Positions 46,373 through 55,241 of a stretch of 60,335 bases of DNA are shown here, one piece after another. Made by a program: the position numbers and the translations under genes. The notes under the pieces were generated by a model that ran no database searches, was not told the DNA's origin, and worked only from the letters and a program-made list of their open reading frames with translations. This DNA is from an uncultured Myxococcales bacterium (GTDB taxonomy: Bacteria > Myxococcota_A > UBA9042): the NCBI GenBank assembly GCA_903896545.1, contig CAITYF010000170.1:1-60335 (forward strand), given 5' to 3'. Numbering within the stretch: position 1 is the stretch's first letter; each line of letters begins with the position of its first letter.

Positions 46373-46857
46373 CGACGACACCACTACTTCGCAACTGCCA
46401 ACGGCGGCTTGCTCTGGCGTGGTATACGCTCTCTGCCTGCGTCATTGGATTGATCGCCGTTCAGATTCAGACCGGCGTCGGCGACAGCGCTTCTTGGACG
46501 TGGCTGAGTCCTCACATCATTCCGTCTCTCTCGCTCATCACCGGCGCGGTCATCGCCGCCGAGACGCGTGCCGATGAGCAGAAGCGCGTCTCACCCTTCC
46601 TCTTTCGCCTCGGGATGGCATTCTCGATCCTCTACCTTCTCGCGATCCTGGCGGTCATCGTTGGCGCAACCAATAGCCACTCCAGGATCGACGCATTGAA
46701 GCGGTCGGACTTGTATCTGGGGCCGGTGCAGGGAATCGTCGTCGCGCTGCTTGGGGTGTTCTATGTGTCGACACATCATCACGATGCCGCTTCACAGCGG
46801 GTAGCCGCGGACAAGGACTTGGATCCTTTGCCGAACCAACACGAGAACGAAGTCTGA
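46369..46857 (+). CDS. Four-TM membrane protein
   Basis: A 162-residue protein starting at TTG 46369, seven bases after GGAGG and overlapping the preceding stop codon as TTGA. Four hydrophobic helices are visible (about residues 10-30, 42-60, 80-100, 115-133), with a short charged C-terminal tail. Its size and topology would allow a holin-like role beside the lysozyme, but there is no sequence match I recognise. Confidence 0.7.
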   Translation: MTTTPLLRNCQRRLALAWYTLSACVIGLIAVQIQTGVGDSASWTWLSPHIIPSLSLITGAVIAAETRADEQKRVSPFLFRLGMAFSILYLLAILAVIVGATNSHSRIDALKRSDLYLGPVQGIVVALLGVFYVSTHHHDAASQRVAADKDLDPLPNQHENEV

Positions 46858-47349
46858 CGCGCCGACCAGTTCAAGCACGCGCGGTCGACGCGAGTGCATC
46901 TTGTCAATTCGATGACCTCTGCTCGTCACTATTTGGATGGTGAAATGAGTTACAGGCGCCAGCTGGTGTGACCGCTTCGAGAGTTCGCCCGAACATCGGA
47001 GACTTCAGGAGGCCGCAGGACACTTTTGCGAAGAGACGCGTAACGGCGCTATTTCTTTTTCATAATTCATGCGCGCGGGGAACCATAGGCGACCGTGATC
47101 AAGCTACCGCGACTCTCGCGTTGTCGGGTCACCCTCGATAGCATTGCACAACAGCTTGTAGTTCAATGACTTTTCGATACGGCGGGTTATCAAGCTCAGC
47201 ACAAGTAACTTTCGGGAAACCTAAACGACGACAATGCGAGCGAAGAGATTGACACCGCTACAGACAGTAGCAATCCTCAAATCGATTGCATGATGCATCA
47301 TCAGTATTTGGAAAATTCGGCAACCGTCCCGCTTTCGTGGAGGCAACAG
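46858..47349. other. Intergenic region
   Basis: No gene is seen in 492 bp. An AT-rich stretch near 47050-47070 and TTGACA at 47249-47254 could belong to a promoter of the downstream operon; no convincing -10 follows the TTGACA. Confidence 0.3.
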
Positions 47350-47595
47350 ATGTTCATGATTCAGGCTCGTGTCCCAGTGTTGTTCGTCCTGATTGCCGTT
47401 GCGACCGGCGGCTGTTGCTCGCTCTACAAGAATGCGCTCTGTGACCTGGGCAACGCTTCTGCGGGGATTGCGACTCACTACGGGGAGTACGTCGCGGCCG
47501 AGCCCGACGCCGCGCGGAAAGCGGCCCGGACGGCCGAGGCGGACGAGTTCAAGCGCGCCGTCGAGGCCGCCAAGCAGAAGTGCACGGCGCCGTAA
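47350..47595 (+). CDS. Small lipoprotein
   Basis: An 81-residue protein from ATG 47350, six bases after GGAGG. The signal reads FVLIAVATGGC with the lipidated Cys near residue 22, followed by a second Cys. The mature part is short, Ala-rich and helical with two more Cys. It resembles small spanin-like or entericidin-like lipoproteins only in size. It is 42 bp ahead of the small helical protein gene. Confidence 0.65.
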   Translation: MFMIQARVPVLFVLIAVATGGCCSLYKNALCDLGNASAGIATHYGEYVAAEPDAARKAARTAEADEFKRAVEAAKQKCTAP

Positions 47596-47637
47596 GGCGC
47601 GGTCATCTGAAACGCACGACAAAGGCTGGAGGATCCG

Positions 47638-47973
47638 ATGGCAGATGCTGCCGAATTGGCGAAACAGGTTGAGCAGCTCCTCGTCGGCGTTGCTGGTGAT
47701 ATCTACAACAAGTTCAATGACAACGACAAGGCCAGCGTCACGAAGTACGCCGGGCAGGTCGCAGACCTCACGTTGAGGCGCGCCTCGGAAGGAGACCCCG
47801 CGAAGCAGGCGGCATTTGACGACGATTTGCAGACGTACAAGAACGCGATGCAGCTCATGCTGGCGCGGTATGAAATCGCCGTCGCTACCGATGTCGAAGC
47901 AGCGGCGCTTAAGGCGCTAAAGTTGGCGGTTGAGACGATCGTGAAGCTCATTATCGTGGCTGCGACGGCCTGA
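47638..47973 (+). CDS. Small helical protein, unknown
   Basis: A 111-residue all-helical-looking protein (ATG 47638, behind GGAGG at five bases). It is Ala-rich with a hydrophobic last helix (ETIVKLIIVAATA) that could touch the membrane. No family is recognised. It precedes the first P-loop ATPase by 168 bp and may belong to the same transcript. Confidence 0.65.
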   Translation: MADAAELAKQVEQLLVGVAGDIYNKFNDNDKASVTKYAGQVADLTLRRASEGDPAKQAAFDDDLQTYKNAMQLMLARYEIAVATDVEAAALKALKLAVETIVKLIIVAATA

Positions 47974-48141
47974 CGAGCTGGTGTTGAGCGAATTATCTCA
48001 AATTCAAGCCCGTATGCCTCCGCTTGGCGAGTGACTGTTCGGAATCGGGATCGTGGTGGCGACCGTCGTTCCGGATGCGCATTGGCCGTCGCGACTCGCC
48101 GTTGTTCCCAGATGGGAACAACGTGGTACTGGAGAGTGGAA

Positions 48142-50025
48142 ATGACTTTTGGTGCCGCGCTGAAGACTGCCTTCGCACCGTATCGCCTCCTCAAGGCCTA
48201 CGGTGAGTCCCTCTTGGACGCCCTCTTGTTGGAGCGCACGGTCGAGACCGCGCGTCTCGATTCGTTGGTTCAAACTAACGCACGGACTGGTCAGAATGTC
48301 CTGGTGGTCGGAAGAACCGGCGTGGGCAAAACAACCTTCGTACAAGAATACCTCCGGCGACACGGACGTGTGCCTGCAGGGCCACACTCGCGGATTCCAC
48401 TCGAGGTGGTCTCGATTGATCTGGCGGACGATGACACAAACGACGACCTCCAGTTGTTGAAGGCGCGAATTGGATCCAACGTCCACGACTACCTCCACAA
48501 GGTCGCGCCTGCACTGACTACTGCCATCACAGCCACTTCAGCCGAGCCAGAGCGATACTATCCTCAGGTCGTGGCCGCTCTCCAAAAATTGAGCATGGCG
48601 GAATTGCGGAAGCAGAATTCACCCGCATTGGTGATCTTTATCGACGATGTTGACTACTCAGCTGTCGACTTCCAGAAGAGCCTGCTGAAGGTCTTGCTGC
48701 CGTTCCTTCAAATGCCACAGACGATGGTCGTGTACGCGGCTCGTCCACCTGCTGCACGGCTCATAGATCACCACGAAGACACCCGCATTCGACGCCTGTT
48801 TCATCCCGACTCAATCGTCCAACTAAGAGCTCTTCCTGTTCGCGAGTTGGTGCAGAAGCGCCTGTCGTTGCTTCTACAGTGTGGTCAACAAGACCCGGAC
48901 CGCAGAATGGTCCAAGGTCGCAATCTTCTTGGGGCTTTGGAATCCTTCGTAGGACTCGCGGGAGTCGGCCAGATGGACCTGCTCGAACTTGTCAGAGAAG
49001 TGGGGCTCGACGGTGTACCGTACCCATTCACGCCGGCTCAGGAAACACTCCTCCTTTTCCACACGAACGGGAATATCAGCGACATCTTCGACACAGCGAG
49101 CGCCATCCTGGTTCGAGCACTTCAGGAGTATCGGACTTCGATGGCGCAGATGGCGCGCAGTCTCGACTGGAGCTATGGAATTCCACTCGATACGGCGGAC
49201 TTTGTAGATATTCTTCAGTCAGAAAGCATTCAAATGAGCGGCCGACTGGTGAACATCCACGAATTGTATTCTGACGGAAAAGGTGGGCGAGCGTCGATCG
49301 TCAAAGACCTCCTCGAGTTGCTCTACTTTGGCAAGAATCTCGACGACGAGGGGATGCGAATACTTGCCCAGGCCGGGCACGACGCCAAGAAGATTCAAGC
49401 GGGAATTGAACGCGCGATCAACCGCGAACTGATCGAAGACTACCTTGGGCTCCTCGCCGGATACTCCATCGCCCAGGCGACACACTCGACTCAACAAACC
49501 GTCTACAAACTCACGCCGCGGGGCCGCTACTACGTCAACCACATTCAGCGGTGGCGAAGATACATCGAAACGTTTGGCGAAGGCGGGCGGTCACTGATCG
49601 ACGTTCAGGGGTTTCTGGGTCAGCAGCCCGTGGTCAATGACATCCTCGATCTGCTGTCCGCGATCGTTGCTCATTCCGCAGGTGAAGGCGGTTATCTGTA
49701 TTTGAACAAGAAGGCCTTATACGAACTCTTCGTCGGAATTTTTGGCGGAAATTACATCGAACAGATTGACTATCCCGAGCGCACCGGTTGGGAAGCACGT
49801 GACGTGATGAGTTCTGAGCTATTTGACAAGATAATGCTCGACCGGGCTCTGTCGATTTCTTCCGAATATCATGCAGAGGGCGATTCCTTTCGCGTGAAAC
49901 CAAAGCGAGTTCGAGAACTCGCTCGGGAACGCTGTGTGGCTTCGACGACTCTTCTCAGAATCTCAGCGGAGGAACTTGAAGACGCGTTGCCCAAGCGAAC
50001 GACCACGAAGGGAGCCGTCGCGTGA
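48142..50025 (+). CDS. Large P-loop ATPase A (STAND-like)
   Basis: A 627-residue NTPase; ATG 48142 follows GGAGAGTGG and the frame upstream (to 48031) is not protein-like. Walker A is VGRTGVGKTT (residues 56-65) and Walker B VIFIDDVDY (about 165-173), followed by a sensor-like AARPPAARL. The middle is helical, and a winged-helix-like segment (VYKLTPRGRYYVNHIQRW) lies near residue 455. Such architecture fits the broad AAA/STAND class that includes signalling and anti-phage ATPases. It overlaps the microprotein gene by four bases, and a second, unrelated-looking ATPase follows. Confidence 0.82.
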   Translation: MTFGAALKTAFAPYRLLKAYGESLLDALLLERTVETARLDSLVQTNARTGQNVLVVGRTGVGKTTFVQEYLRRHGRVPAGPHSRIPLEVVSIDLADDDTNDDLQLLKARIGSNVHDYLHKVAPALTTAITATSAEPERYYPQVVAALQKLSMAELRKQNSPALVIFIDDVDYSAVDFQKSLLKVLLPFLQMPQTMVVYAARPPAARLIDHHEDTRIRRLFHPDSIVQLRALPVRELVQKRLSLLLQCGQQDPDRRMVQGRNLLGALESFVGLAGVGQMDLLELVREVGLDGVPYPFTPAQETLLLFHTNGNISDIFDTASAILVRALQEYRTSMAQMARSLDWSYGIPLDTADFVDILQSESIQMSGRLVNIHELYSDGKGGRASIVKDLLELLYFGKNLDDEGMRILAQAGHDAKKIQAGIERAINRELIEDYLGLLAGYSIAQATHSTQQTVYKLTPRGRYYVNHIQRWRRYIETFGEGGRSLIDVQGFLGQQPVVNDILDLLSAIVAHSAGEGGYLYLNKKALYELFVGIFGGNYIEQIDYPERTGWEARDVMSSELFDKIMLDRALSISSEYHAEGDSFRVKPKRVRELARERCVASTTLLRISAEELEDALPKRTTTKGAVA

Positions 50026-50258
50026 AATTCAAACAAGCGGACTGCGCGTTTCGCCAATCGGAGGAGCGCTGTGCGTTTCGTGACAAGCGAACCTGCACTC
50101 TGTGCCTCCGATACATGGCCAGGATCGACGGCCTGACGGTCTCCGATCATGTCAGACTCATCGATTCAATGCGCGGTCGATGGGTGTCTCTGCTCATTTC
50201 GCTGGCAGCTCTTCTGATTTCCGCGCTCACGTTCGCGGCAAAGGCACGAGGCGAATGA
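50022..50258 (+). CDS. Cys4 one-TM microprotein
   Basis: A 78-residue protein starting at GTG 50022 inside the ATPase stop region (GTGA), so it is translationally coupled. Four Cys (residues 8, 17, 25, 28; spacing C-x8-C-x7-C-x2-C) could bind a metal. A single C-terminal TM helix (about 53-72, WVSLLISLAALLISALTF) follows. This would be a membrane-anchored small zinc-finger-like protein between two ATPases, suggesting an anchor or sensor for them. No family is recognised. Confidence 0.62.
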   Translation: MKFKQADCAFRQSEERCAFRDKRTCTLCLRYMARIDGLTVSDHVRLIDSMRGRWVSLLISLAALLISALTFAAKARGE

Positions 50259-50410
50259 ACGAACGCACCGAGTCGGGAAGAAGGCAGTCGGACGGCGCGG
50301 AATCAACCGTCGCGGGTCAATCTCGGGGAGTCGGGCTTCCGGCACTGGGCTGCATCTCCCTGTCAAGCGCCACGTCAACGTTTAACGTCGGAATCATCGC
50401 CCGCCCCTGA
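50255..50410 (+). CDS. Possible 51-residue ORF coupled to microprotein
   Basis: ATG 50255 overlaps the microprotein stop (ATGA). The product is polar at first, then short and hydrophobic (GLPALGCISLSSAT). Coupling is the only support; it could be chance. Confidence 0.3.
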   Translation: MNERTESGRRQSDGAESTVAGQSRGVGLPALGCISLSSATSTFNVGIIARP

Positions 50411-50495
50411 AGAAATACGGGAATCACAACCCGCTCGCGGCGGGCCAAACAACCTCAGGCGAGGACGCCTAGGTCAGCGTTCGCAACGGAGCCAA

Positions 50496-53396
50496 ATGAA
50501 CATGCAGGTGGAGTCCGACAAGTTGAAATTCAGAGGGTACCTCAGTCGCATCGACGAGTTCCTTGATCGCTCCATAGGGTTTGAGAACTCGTTCGACCCA
50601 GATGTTTTCGTGCCCGGTAGGCTGACTCTGCGTTTTTACGAGGAATCACTTCCGCATACTTTTGCCCAAATCTCCGGCGACGCGTTCGAGACTATTGGTG
50701 GAGAACCGGGCAACTATGAGCGAGAGCTAGCGGAGCGGCTCTGGGAGAGTGACGACATCAATCTCTTGATCACAATTGGCGCGCTCGGAAGTGGAAAATC
50801 GACTGCTACTCATAAAATCATGAATTACTTGAGCGACAAGCATGCGGCAGCGCTCGTCGAGCAGCCTTCCCGATGTTGGTGCGAGCGCTGTCCAACCGGG
50901 CCGTTGTATGTCAGTTGCAAAGACCTACGAAACGCAACGTACTCGGCCGCGGAGGTATTCGCTCGAATCTGGTCGATCGTACTTGATCGACTGTTAGACT
51001 GCTGGCTGGCTCCGGCTGAATTGAGTCGCAGCGCCATGTCCGACGATCTCCAAAGAACATTGCGGTTCATCGTCGGCATCAGGTCGATCGGGTCCTGGGC
51101 GAAGTTGCAGACCATACATGCATTTCCGCGGCCGAGCGCGCCGCTCAAAATCGTTGGCGCAATCCCCAACCTGCTGGCGATCTGCTGCACCAAAGATGAA
51201 GTCGAACGCGTGAATCGTGAGTTCACGCCGCAGGTTGATGACCTGGAGGCGTACTTCTACGAGTTCGTTCACGAAGATCACGAGGCGGAGCAATTCACGT
51301 CGTGCGCGCTGGGATACCTGCTGTCGAAGCAATCGTCGGCGACAGTTCCCGTAATCCTCATCGTCGATAACCTTGACCAATTGCCAACCACAAAGATCAC
51401 GCATCTGTTAAACGCGATCAATAGTTGTGCAATTCAGAACCGGAGACTCAGGATCCTCGTGCCCCTTCGCCCAACGTCCATTGCCCTCGAGGGGTACACC
51501 GGCAACGTCGTGCACACCTACCATCATGGACCGTGCTGCTTTGACCTGGTCCATCGCAGGTTATCGAAGTTTATTCTCGGGCGGTCGCGCGCTGATCTCG
51601 AGTCGGTAAAATCGCCTGACAGCCGAATGCAATTGTTCAAGACACATCCGTCCCCCGACGAGGTCGTCGCACTGCTCGTCGTCGCGTACGTTTACGATTC
51701 CATCATGAAGGCCGGCATGTCCACGAGCGGTAGCGGTGCGCTGGGGGCATTTGATGGAGTTCACGAAGATCACAAAATTACGCTGTCTCGGATGCAGCTC
51801 AATCAAAAGAGCCTCGAGGCATTTGCGCAAACCCTCCGTGCCCTTGTCGGCCTGAGTGGGCGTTACGCAATTGCACACCTGTCGCAATTCTTTTTCGACA
51901 TGTATTCTCATCCAGATACCCTGAGTGTCGCAACAAGCCGGATTCGAAACGGAGACAAGGCATCAATCTCCTACCGTCGGCTAGTCGAAACACTTCTTTT
52001 TGACCGGAGCGGAAAACTAACCCTCGGTCGCTGCGTCAATCTTTTTCTACCGGTGCGACGATCCAACGACTCGCGCCTCCCGTCGCTCATCAAACTTCGC
52101 ATTCTCCTTTTCCTGCGCGTCCGCCCTCGCGTTCGCGTCCTGGAAGTCTTGGAGCACCTGGCGACCTTCGGGATCCCGTCAACGATCGCGTTGGAGTGCC
52201 TTAACCAGCTCCATGATGAATCCCGCCGACTTGTCTGGTTCAGTGACAATCACCGGATCGAAGTGACGTCGGGTCTGGTTCAGGACGTGGTAATCTCAGA
52301 ACATGGGCAGGGTTATCTGGAGCACTTGGTCGTCGAATTTGACTACGTCTGGGCGTGTAGCGTTATCCTCGACCAGAGCAATGCACACAGGTTCTCTGCC
52401 AGCGACAAAGTTGGTAACTTCGAAAACCGACTCAGCGCCTATGTCCGGCTCCTCCAAGACATCGCGGACACGGATTGGAAGCAGTGCGTGTTTCACATCG
52501 GCAGACGGGGGGAGCCGATTCCATCGGACATCGGCAAATCTGGAGAATCGATGATTTCTCTCGAGCTTCTGTATTCGACTGTCGTAAAAGCCGCGTCAAG
52601 TAGTCGTTCCGCGGTCAGCAGTAGCGCTCACCGAGACCACGATGGCGACGAATACGTGGTCGGTATTGTCGACCTGATAATCCAGGTCTGCGACATTCTG
52701 AGGTTGTCCGAAGAGAGGTATCAGCGCCTCTTCGGGGATTGCGGGTACTTGGAAACGTACCGTCGACAAATCGACGCCGCGCGACATGCGATCTTGTCGC
52801 TTGAATCCGCGGAGGGGCTGACGAGAGAACAACGAGCCAAGCTGGCAGCTTCACGCTCGCGTTGGACGGAAAACGACAGTGGTCGAGGGCAGGTGATTTC
52901 AGCGGGCATTCAGTCCGAGGACGCGGTGACCAGATTTGCGGCGATTGGAAGAGGCTTGATCCCAGTGGCGCATCAGCAAGCGCTCAATGCAGTCGCGTCG
53001 CGGACAATGTACGTTGAGCACTACTTCATCACGCTCGCCAGGGTGCGCGAACTGCTCGATCGCCGAATGTTGAGGCACCAAGAGATAATCCGCTGTCTCG
53101 AGGAGTTGGCGCTCGAGGCGGACGGAATCGTCAAGACGTTCGACGCGACTGGACTTGCGGTCGGGAGTTCGACCGCAGCGAAAATGCTCGCGGACCGTGA
53201 CGAATTCCGGCGACAAAAAGGGGAATTCGAAGCCAACGGGTATGACGCAGATGTCGGCGTCGTTGATGAGCAAACGATGGATAAGCTAAAGAAGAAGTTC
53301 AACAAGACACTGTCATTGATGGCCCGATTCGCGCTTACTTTTGAGCACGCCACTCAGGAAGCGTCCACCGATGTGTTGAGCGCTCGGTGGGCGTGA
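50496..53396 (+). CDS. Large P-loop ATPase B
   Basis: A 966-residue NTPase. Walker A is GALGSGKST (from residue 96), Walker B is VILIVDNLDQL (about 286-296), and RILVPLRPTS follows as a sensor-type segment. A Cys cluster (CWCERC, then VSC) is inserted after Walker A. The remaining 600 residues are helical, with a likely winged-helix region at about 525-590, and no recognised effector domain. It is the last large gene of the series beginning at 47350. ATP-dependent signalling or defence is inferred from architecture. Confidence 0.8.
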   Translation: MNMQVESDKLKFRGYLSRIDEFLDRSIGFENSFDPDVFVPGRLTLRFYEESLPHTFAQISGDAFETIGGEPGNYERELAERLWESDDINLLITIGALGSGKSTATHKIMNYLSDKHAAALVEQPSRCWCERCPTGPLYVSCKDLRNATYSAAEVFARIWSIVLDRLLDCWLAPAELSRSAMSDDLQRTLRFIVGIRSIGSWAKLQTIHAFPRPSAPLKIVGAIPNLLAICCTKDEVERVNREFTPQVDDLEAYFYEFVHEDHEAEQFTSCALGYLLSKQSSATVPVILIVDNLDQLPTTKITHLLNAINSCAIQNRRLRILVPLRPTSIALEGYTGNVVHTYHHGPCCFDLVHRRLSKFILGRSRADLESVKSPDSRMQLFKTHPSPDEVVALLVVAYVYDSIMKAGMSTSGSGALGAFDGVHEDHKITLSRMQLNQKSLEAFAQTLRALVGLSGRYAIAHLSQFFFDMYSHPDTLSVATSRIRNGDKASISYRRLVETLLFDRSGKLTLGRCVNLFLPVRRSNDSRLPSLIKLRILLFLRVRPRVRVLEVLEHLATFGIPSTIALECLNQLHDESRRLVWFSDNHRIEVTSGLVQDVVISEHGQGYLEHLVVEFDYVWACSVILDQSNAHRFSASDKVGNFENRLSAYVRLLQDIADTDWKQCVFHIGRRGEPIPSDIGKSGESMISLELLYSTVVKAASSSRSAVSSSAHRDHDGDEYVVGIVDLIIQVCDILRLSEERYQRLFGDCGYLETYRRQIDAARHAILSLESAEGLTREQRAKLAASRSRWTENDSGRGQVISAGIQSEDAVTRFAAIGRGLIPVAHQQALNAVASRTMYVEHYFITLARVRELLDRRMLRHQEIIRCLEELALEADGIVKTFDATGLAVGSSTAAKMLADRDEFRRQKGEFEANGYDADVGVVDEQTMDKLKKKFNKTLSLMARFALTFEHATQEASTDVLSARWA

Positions 53397-53500
53397 CGAG
53401 GCCGGAAACCGCTTTTCGTTGCCAAACAACGCCCCTGTCCTCCCCGAAGCGTCAAGACCGACTCTTGGTTCGCCTGAGACCAACGACTCTCGCCAGACCG

Positions 53501-53530
53501 TTGACCTCGCCCACTAGATGCCTGTATAAT
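53501..53530 (+). promoter_or_regulatory. Sigma-70 promoter
   Basis: TTGACC (53501-53506) and TATAAT (53525-53530) are 18 bp apart. A start near 53537 would give a very short leader before ATG 53546, which still includes AGGGG. This is the clearest promoter in the window and marks the start of the hydrolase-HNH-kinase operon. Confidence 0.8.
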
Positions 53531-53545
53531 CGAACAGGGGATTTT

Positions 53546-54352
53546 ATGAAGCGATTTCGATTCCTTGTTTCGGACCAGATGTGCGATGTGTACGAGCCAG
53601 ACGCGCCGACGGCCTTGGGGCGATGCGCGGTTTATTTACTTGGTATGCCCGCCACACTTGGAGCCACTCCGATTACTGACCAACTGGTCAAAGCGGGCTA
53701 TCACGTTCTGCAGCCCCATTACCCGGGAACCTACGACAGCGCGGGATTTTTCAGTCCGACGAAATCAATTGAGGCCATTCAACACTTGATCGGTGCGGCG
53801 ACTTCTGCTCCCGTGATCGACCTGAAGTCACAGAAGTCCAAATCGCTGCCAAGTCGGCTGGATGTCTGTGTCGGACAGAGCTTCGGGGCGTTTGTTGCAC
53901 TTCGCGTCGCCGCTTCGACGAAGTCAATCGAAGATCTCCTGCTGTTCTCACCCGCCATTACGTACGGCCAGGGGGCAACATCGTGCGGATTTCTAGAGGA
54001 CGGCCCCTCCTTCATCAGCTACGTCAGGCGGTCGCGCCCACTGACATATAGACTTGGGTCTGATCGGTCGTGGAACGATCTCTACGACGGTTTGCTTGAC
54101 ACACCTGCGTCACGTGGCGTGGACGGCGGGTTGAGAAGAATAGTGGGGGTCGTGGGGACCGAAGACGAGTTGTTTGCCTTGGACCAACTCACTTCGCGAT
54201 TTGACTCTTTGGTTCGCGCACATGTAAACCCGGTCGCGACAACGTCATTGGAAGTGGTCACCGGCGGTGGACACAGCACAGATTCACTGTATGAATTCGG
54301 TGCCGCCGCGATCGTGGACACTTTTCTGGCACGCGCCTCCAAGACGTTGTAG
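53546..54352 (+). CDS. Alpha/beta hydrolase
   Basis: A 268-residue protein from ATG 53546, with AGGGG six to seven bases upstream. The frame extends further upstream to 53387, but the promoter at 53501 rules that out. The nucleophile elbow is VGQSFGAFVAL, preceded by HYPGTYDSAG and followed by GTEDEL (acid candidate) and GGGHST (His). This fits the alpha/beta-hydrolase fold without signal peptide; the substrate is unknown. It is followed after 46 bp by the HNH gene. Confidence 0.78.
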   Translation: MKRFRFLVSDQMCDVYEPDAPTALGRCAVYLLGMPATLGATPITDQLVKAGYHVLQPHYPGTYDSAGFFSPTKSIEAIQHLIGAATSAPVIDLKSQKSKSLPSRLDVCVGQSFGAFVALRVAASTKSIEDLLLFSPAITYGQGATSCGFLEDGPSFISYVRRSRPLTYRLGSDRSWNDLYDGLLDTPASRGVDGGLRRIVGVVGTEDELFALDQLTSRFDSLVRAHVNPVATTSLEVVTGGGHSTDSLYEFGAAAIVDTFLARASKTL

Positions 54353-54398
54353 TTGAACTTATCAATGTGGAACATTCGCCCATGCGCAAGGAGTTGCG

Positions 54399-55241
54399 GT
54401 GTCGAACATTTCTCGGGTTCGCGTGCCGAAACCGATGCAGCGCACCTTACTTTTGGAGGCTGGTTATCGCTGTTCCCTGTGGAATTGCACAAACCAAGTC
54501 TCACTGGAGTTCCATCACATCGATCAAAACCCTGCAAACTCGGTACCGGAGAATCTCTTGGTGCTATGTGCGCTTCATCACTCGCAAGCCACAGCAGGAA
54601 ATATTGACATGAAGGCATGTCGATTGATTAAGTCGGCCCTTGTCGATCGCCTCTGCGGCAGGCAGGACATGAGGACTCGTCGTCAGTATGTCACCGCCGC
54701 GATCAGCGAATTGCGCAATACCAAGACATTTCGCGGATCGACAGTTGGCCCGCTCTTCCTGCGGCCAGAGTGGTGCATGGAGCGCCGAGATCGCACCAGT
54801 CAAATGCCAAATTTCGATCGGCAACTATTGCATCTAGTAAATTCTGCGCCCGCGGGCGATATTCGAATCGTATTTCGCAATACTGAGCGATTCCGACAGA
54901 AGCTAGACGTTTTGGTTCCAGAGAGTGAACGAGCGCGTTTCGTTCACGATACTCTGGCTGGGATAGAACGGCTTTGGGGGAGCGGGGAGCGCGGCCCCGA
55001 TCTCATCTGCAGAGACACGGGGCACACAAATATCGACCTCATATTTGATGCAGCAGTACTCAGTACATTCCGGCGTCATCAGTTTTCGCCGATTGAATAT
55101 GGCTACCTATCTAGAAATCAACATGAAATTGACTGGGCCATCCAGCGCTTTGACTCAGTATTCGATGCCGCATCCCGTGGCCGCGAAATAGAACTATCGC
55201 AATTGAAGGCTTTTGTGGTGACACTGTGGACGACTTCGTAG
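54399..55241 (+). CDS. HNH endonuclease-domain protein
   Basis: A 280-residue protein starting at GTG 54399 behind AAGGAG at five bases. The N-terminal HNH motif is clear: CSLWNC, then LEFHHIDQNPANS and LLVLCALHHSQA, with Cys residues that may bind a structural zinc. The C-terminal 180 residues are unrecognised and may be a regulatory or targeting domain. Genes with this layout frequently act in defence or mobile DNA. It overlaps the following gene by 16 bp. Confidence 0.8.
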   Translation: MSNISRVRVPKPMQRTLLLEAGYRCSLWNCTNQVSLEFHHIDQNPANSVPENLLVLCALHHSQATAGNIDMKACRLIKSALVDRLCGRQDMRTRRQYVTAAISELRNTKTFRGSTVGPLFLRPEWCMERRDRTSQMPNFDRQLLHLVNSAPAGDIRIVFRNTERFRQKLDVLVPESERARFVHDTLAGIERLWGSGERGPDLICRDTGHTNIDLIFDAAVLSTFRRHQFSPIEYGYLSRNQHEIDWAIQRFDSVFDAASRGREIELSQLKAFVVTLWTTS

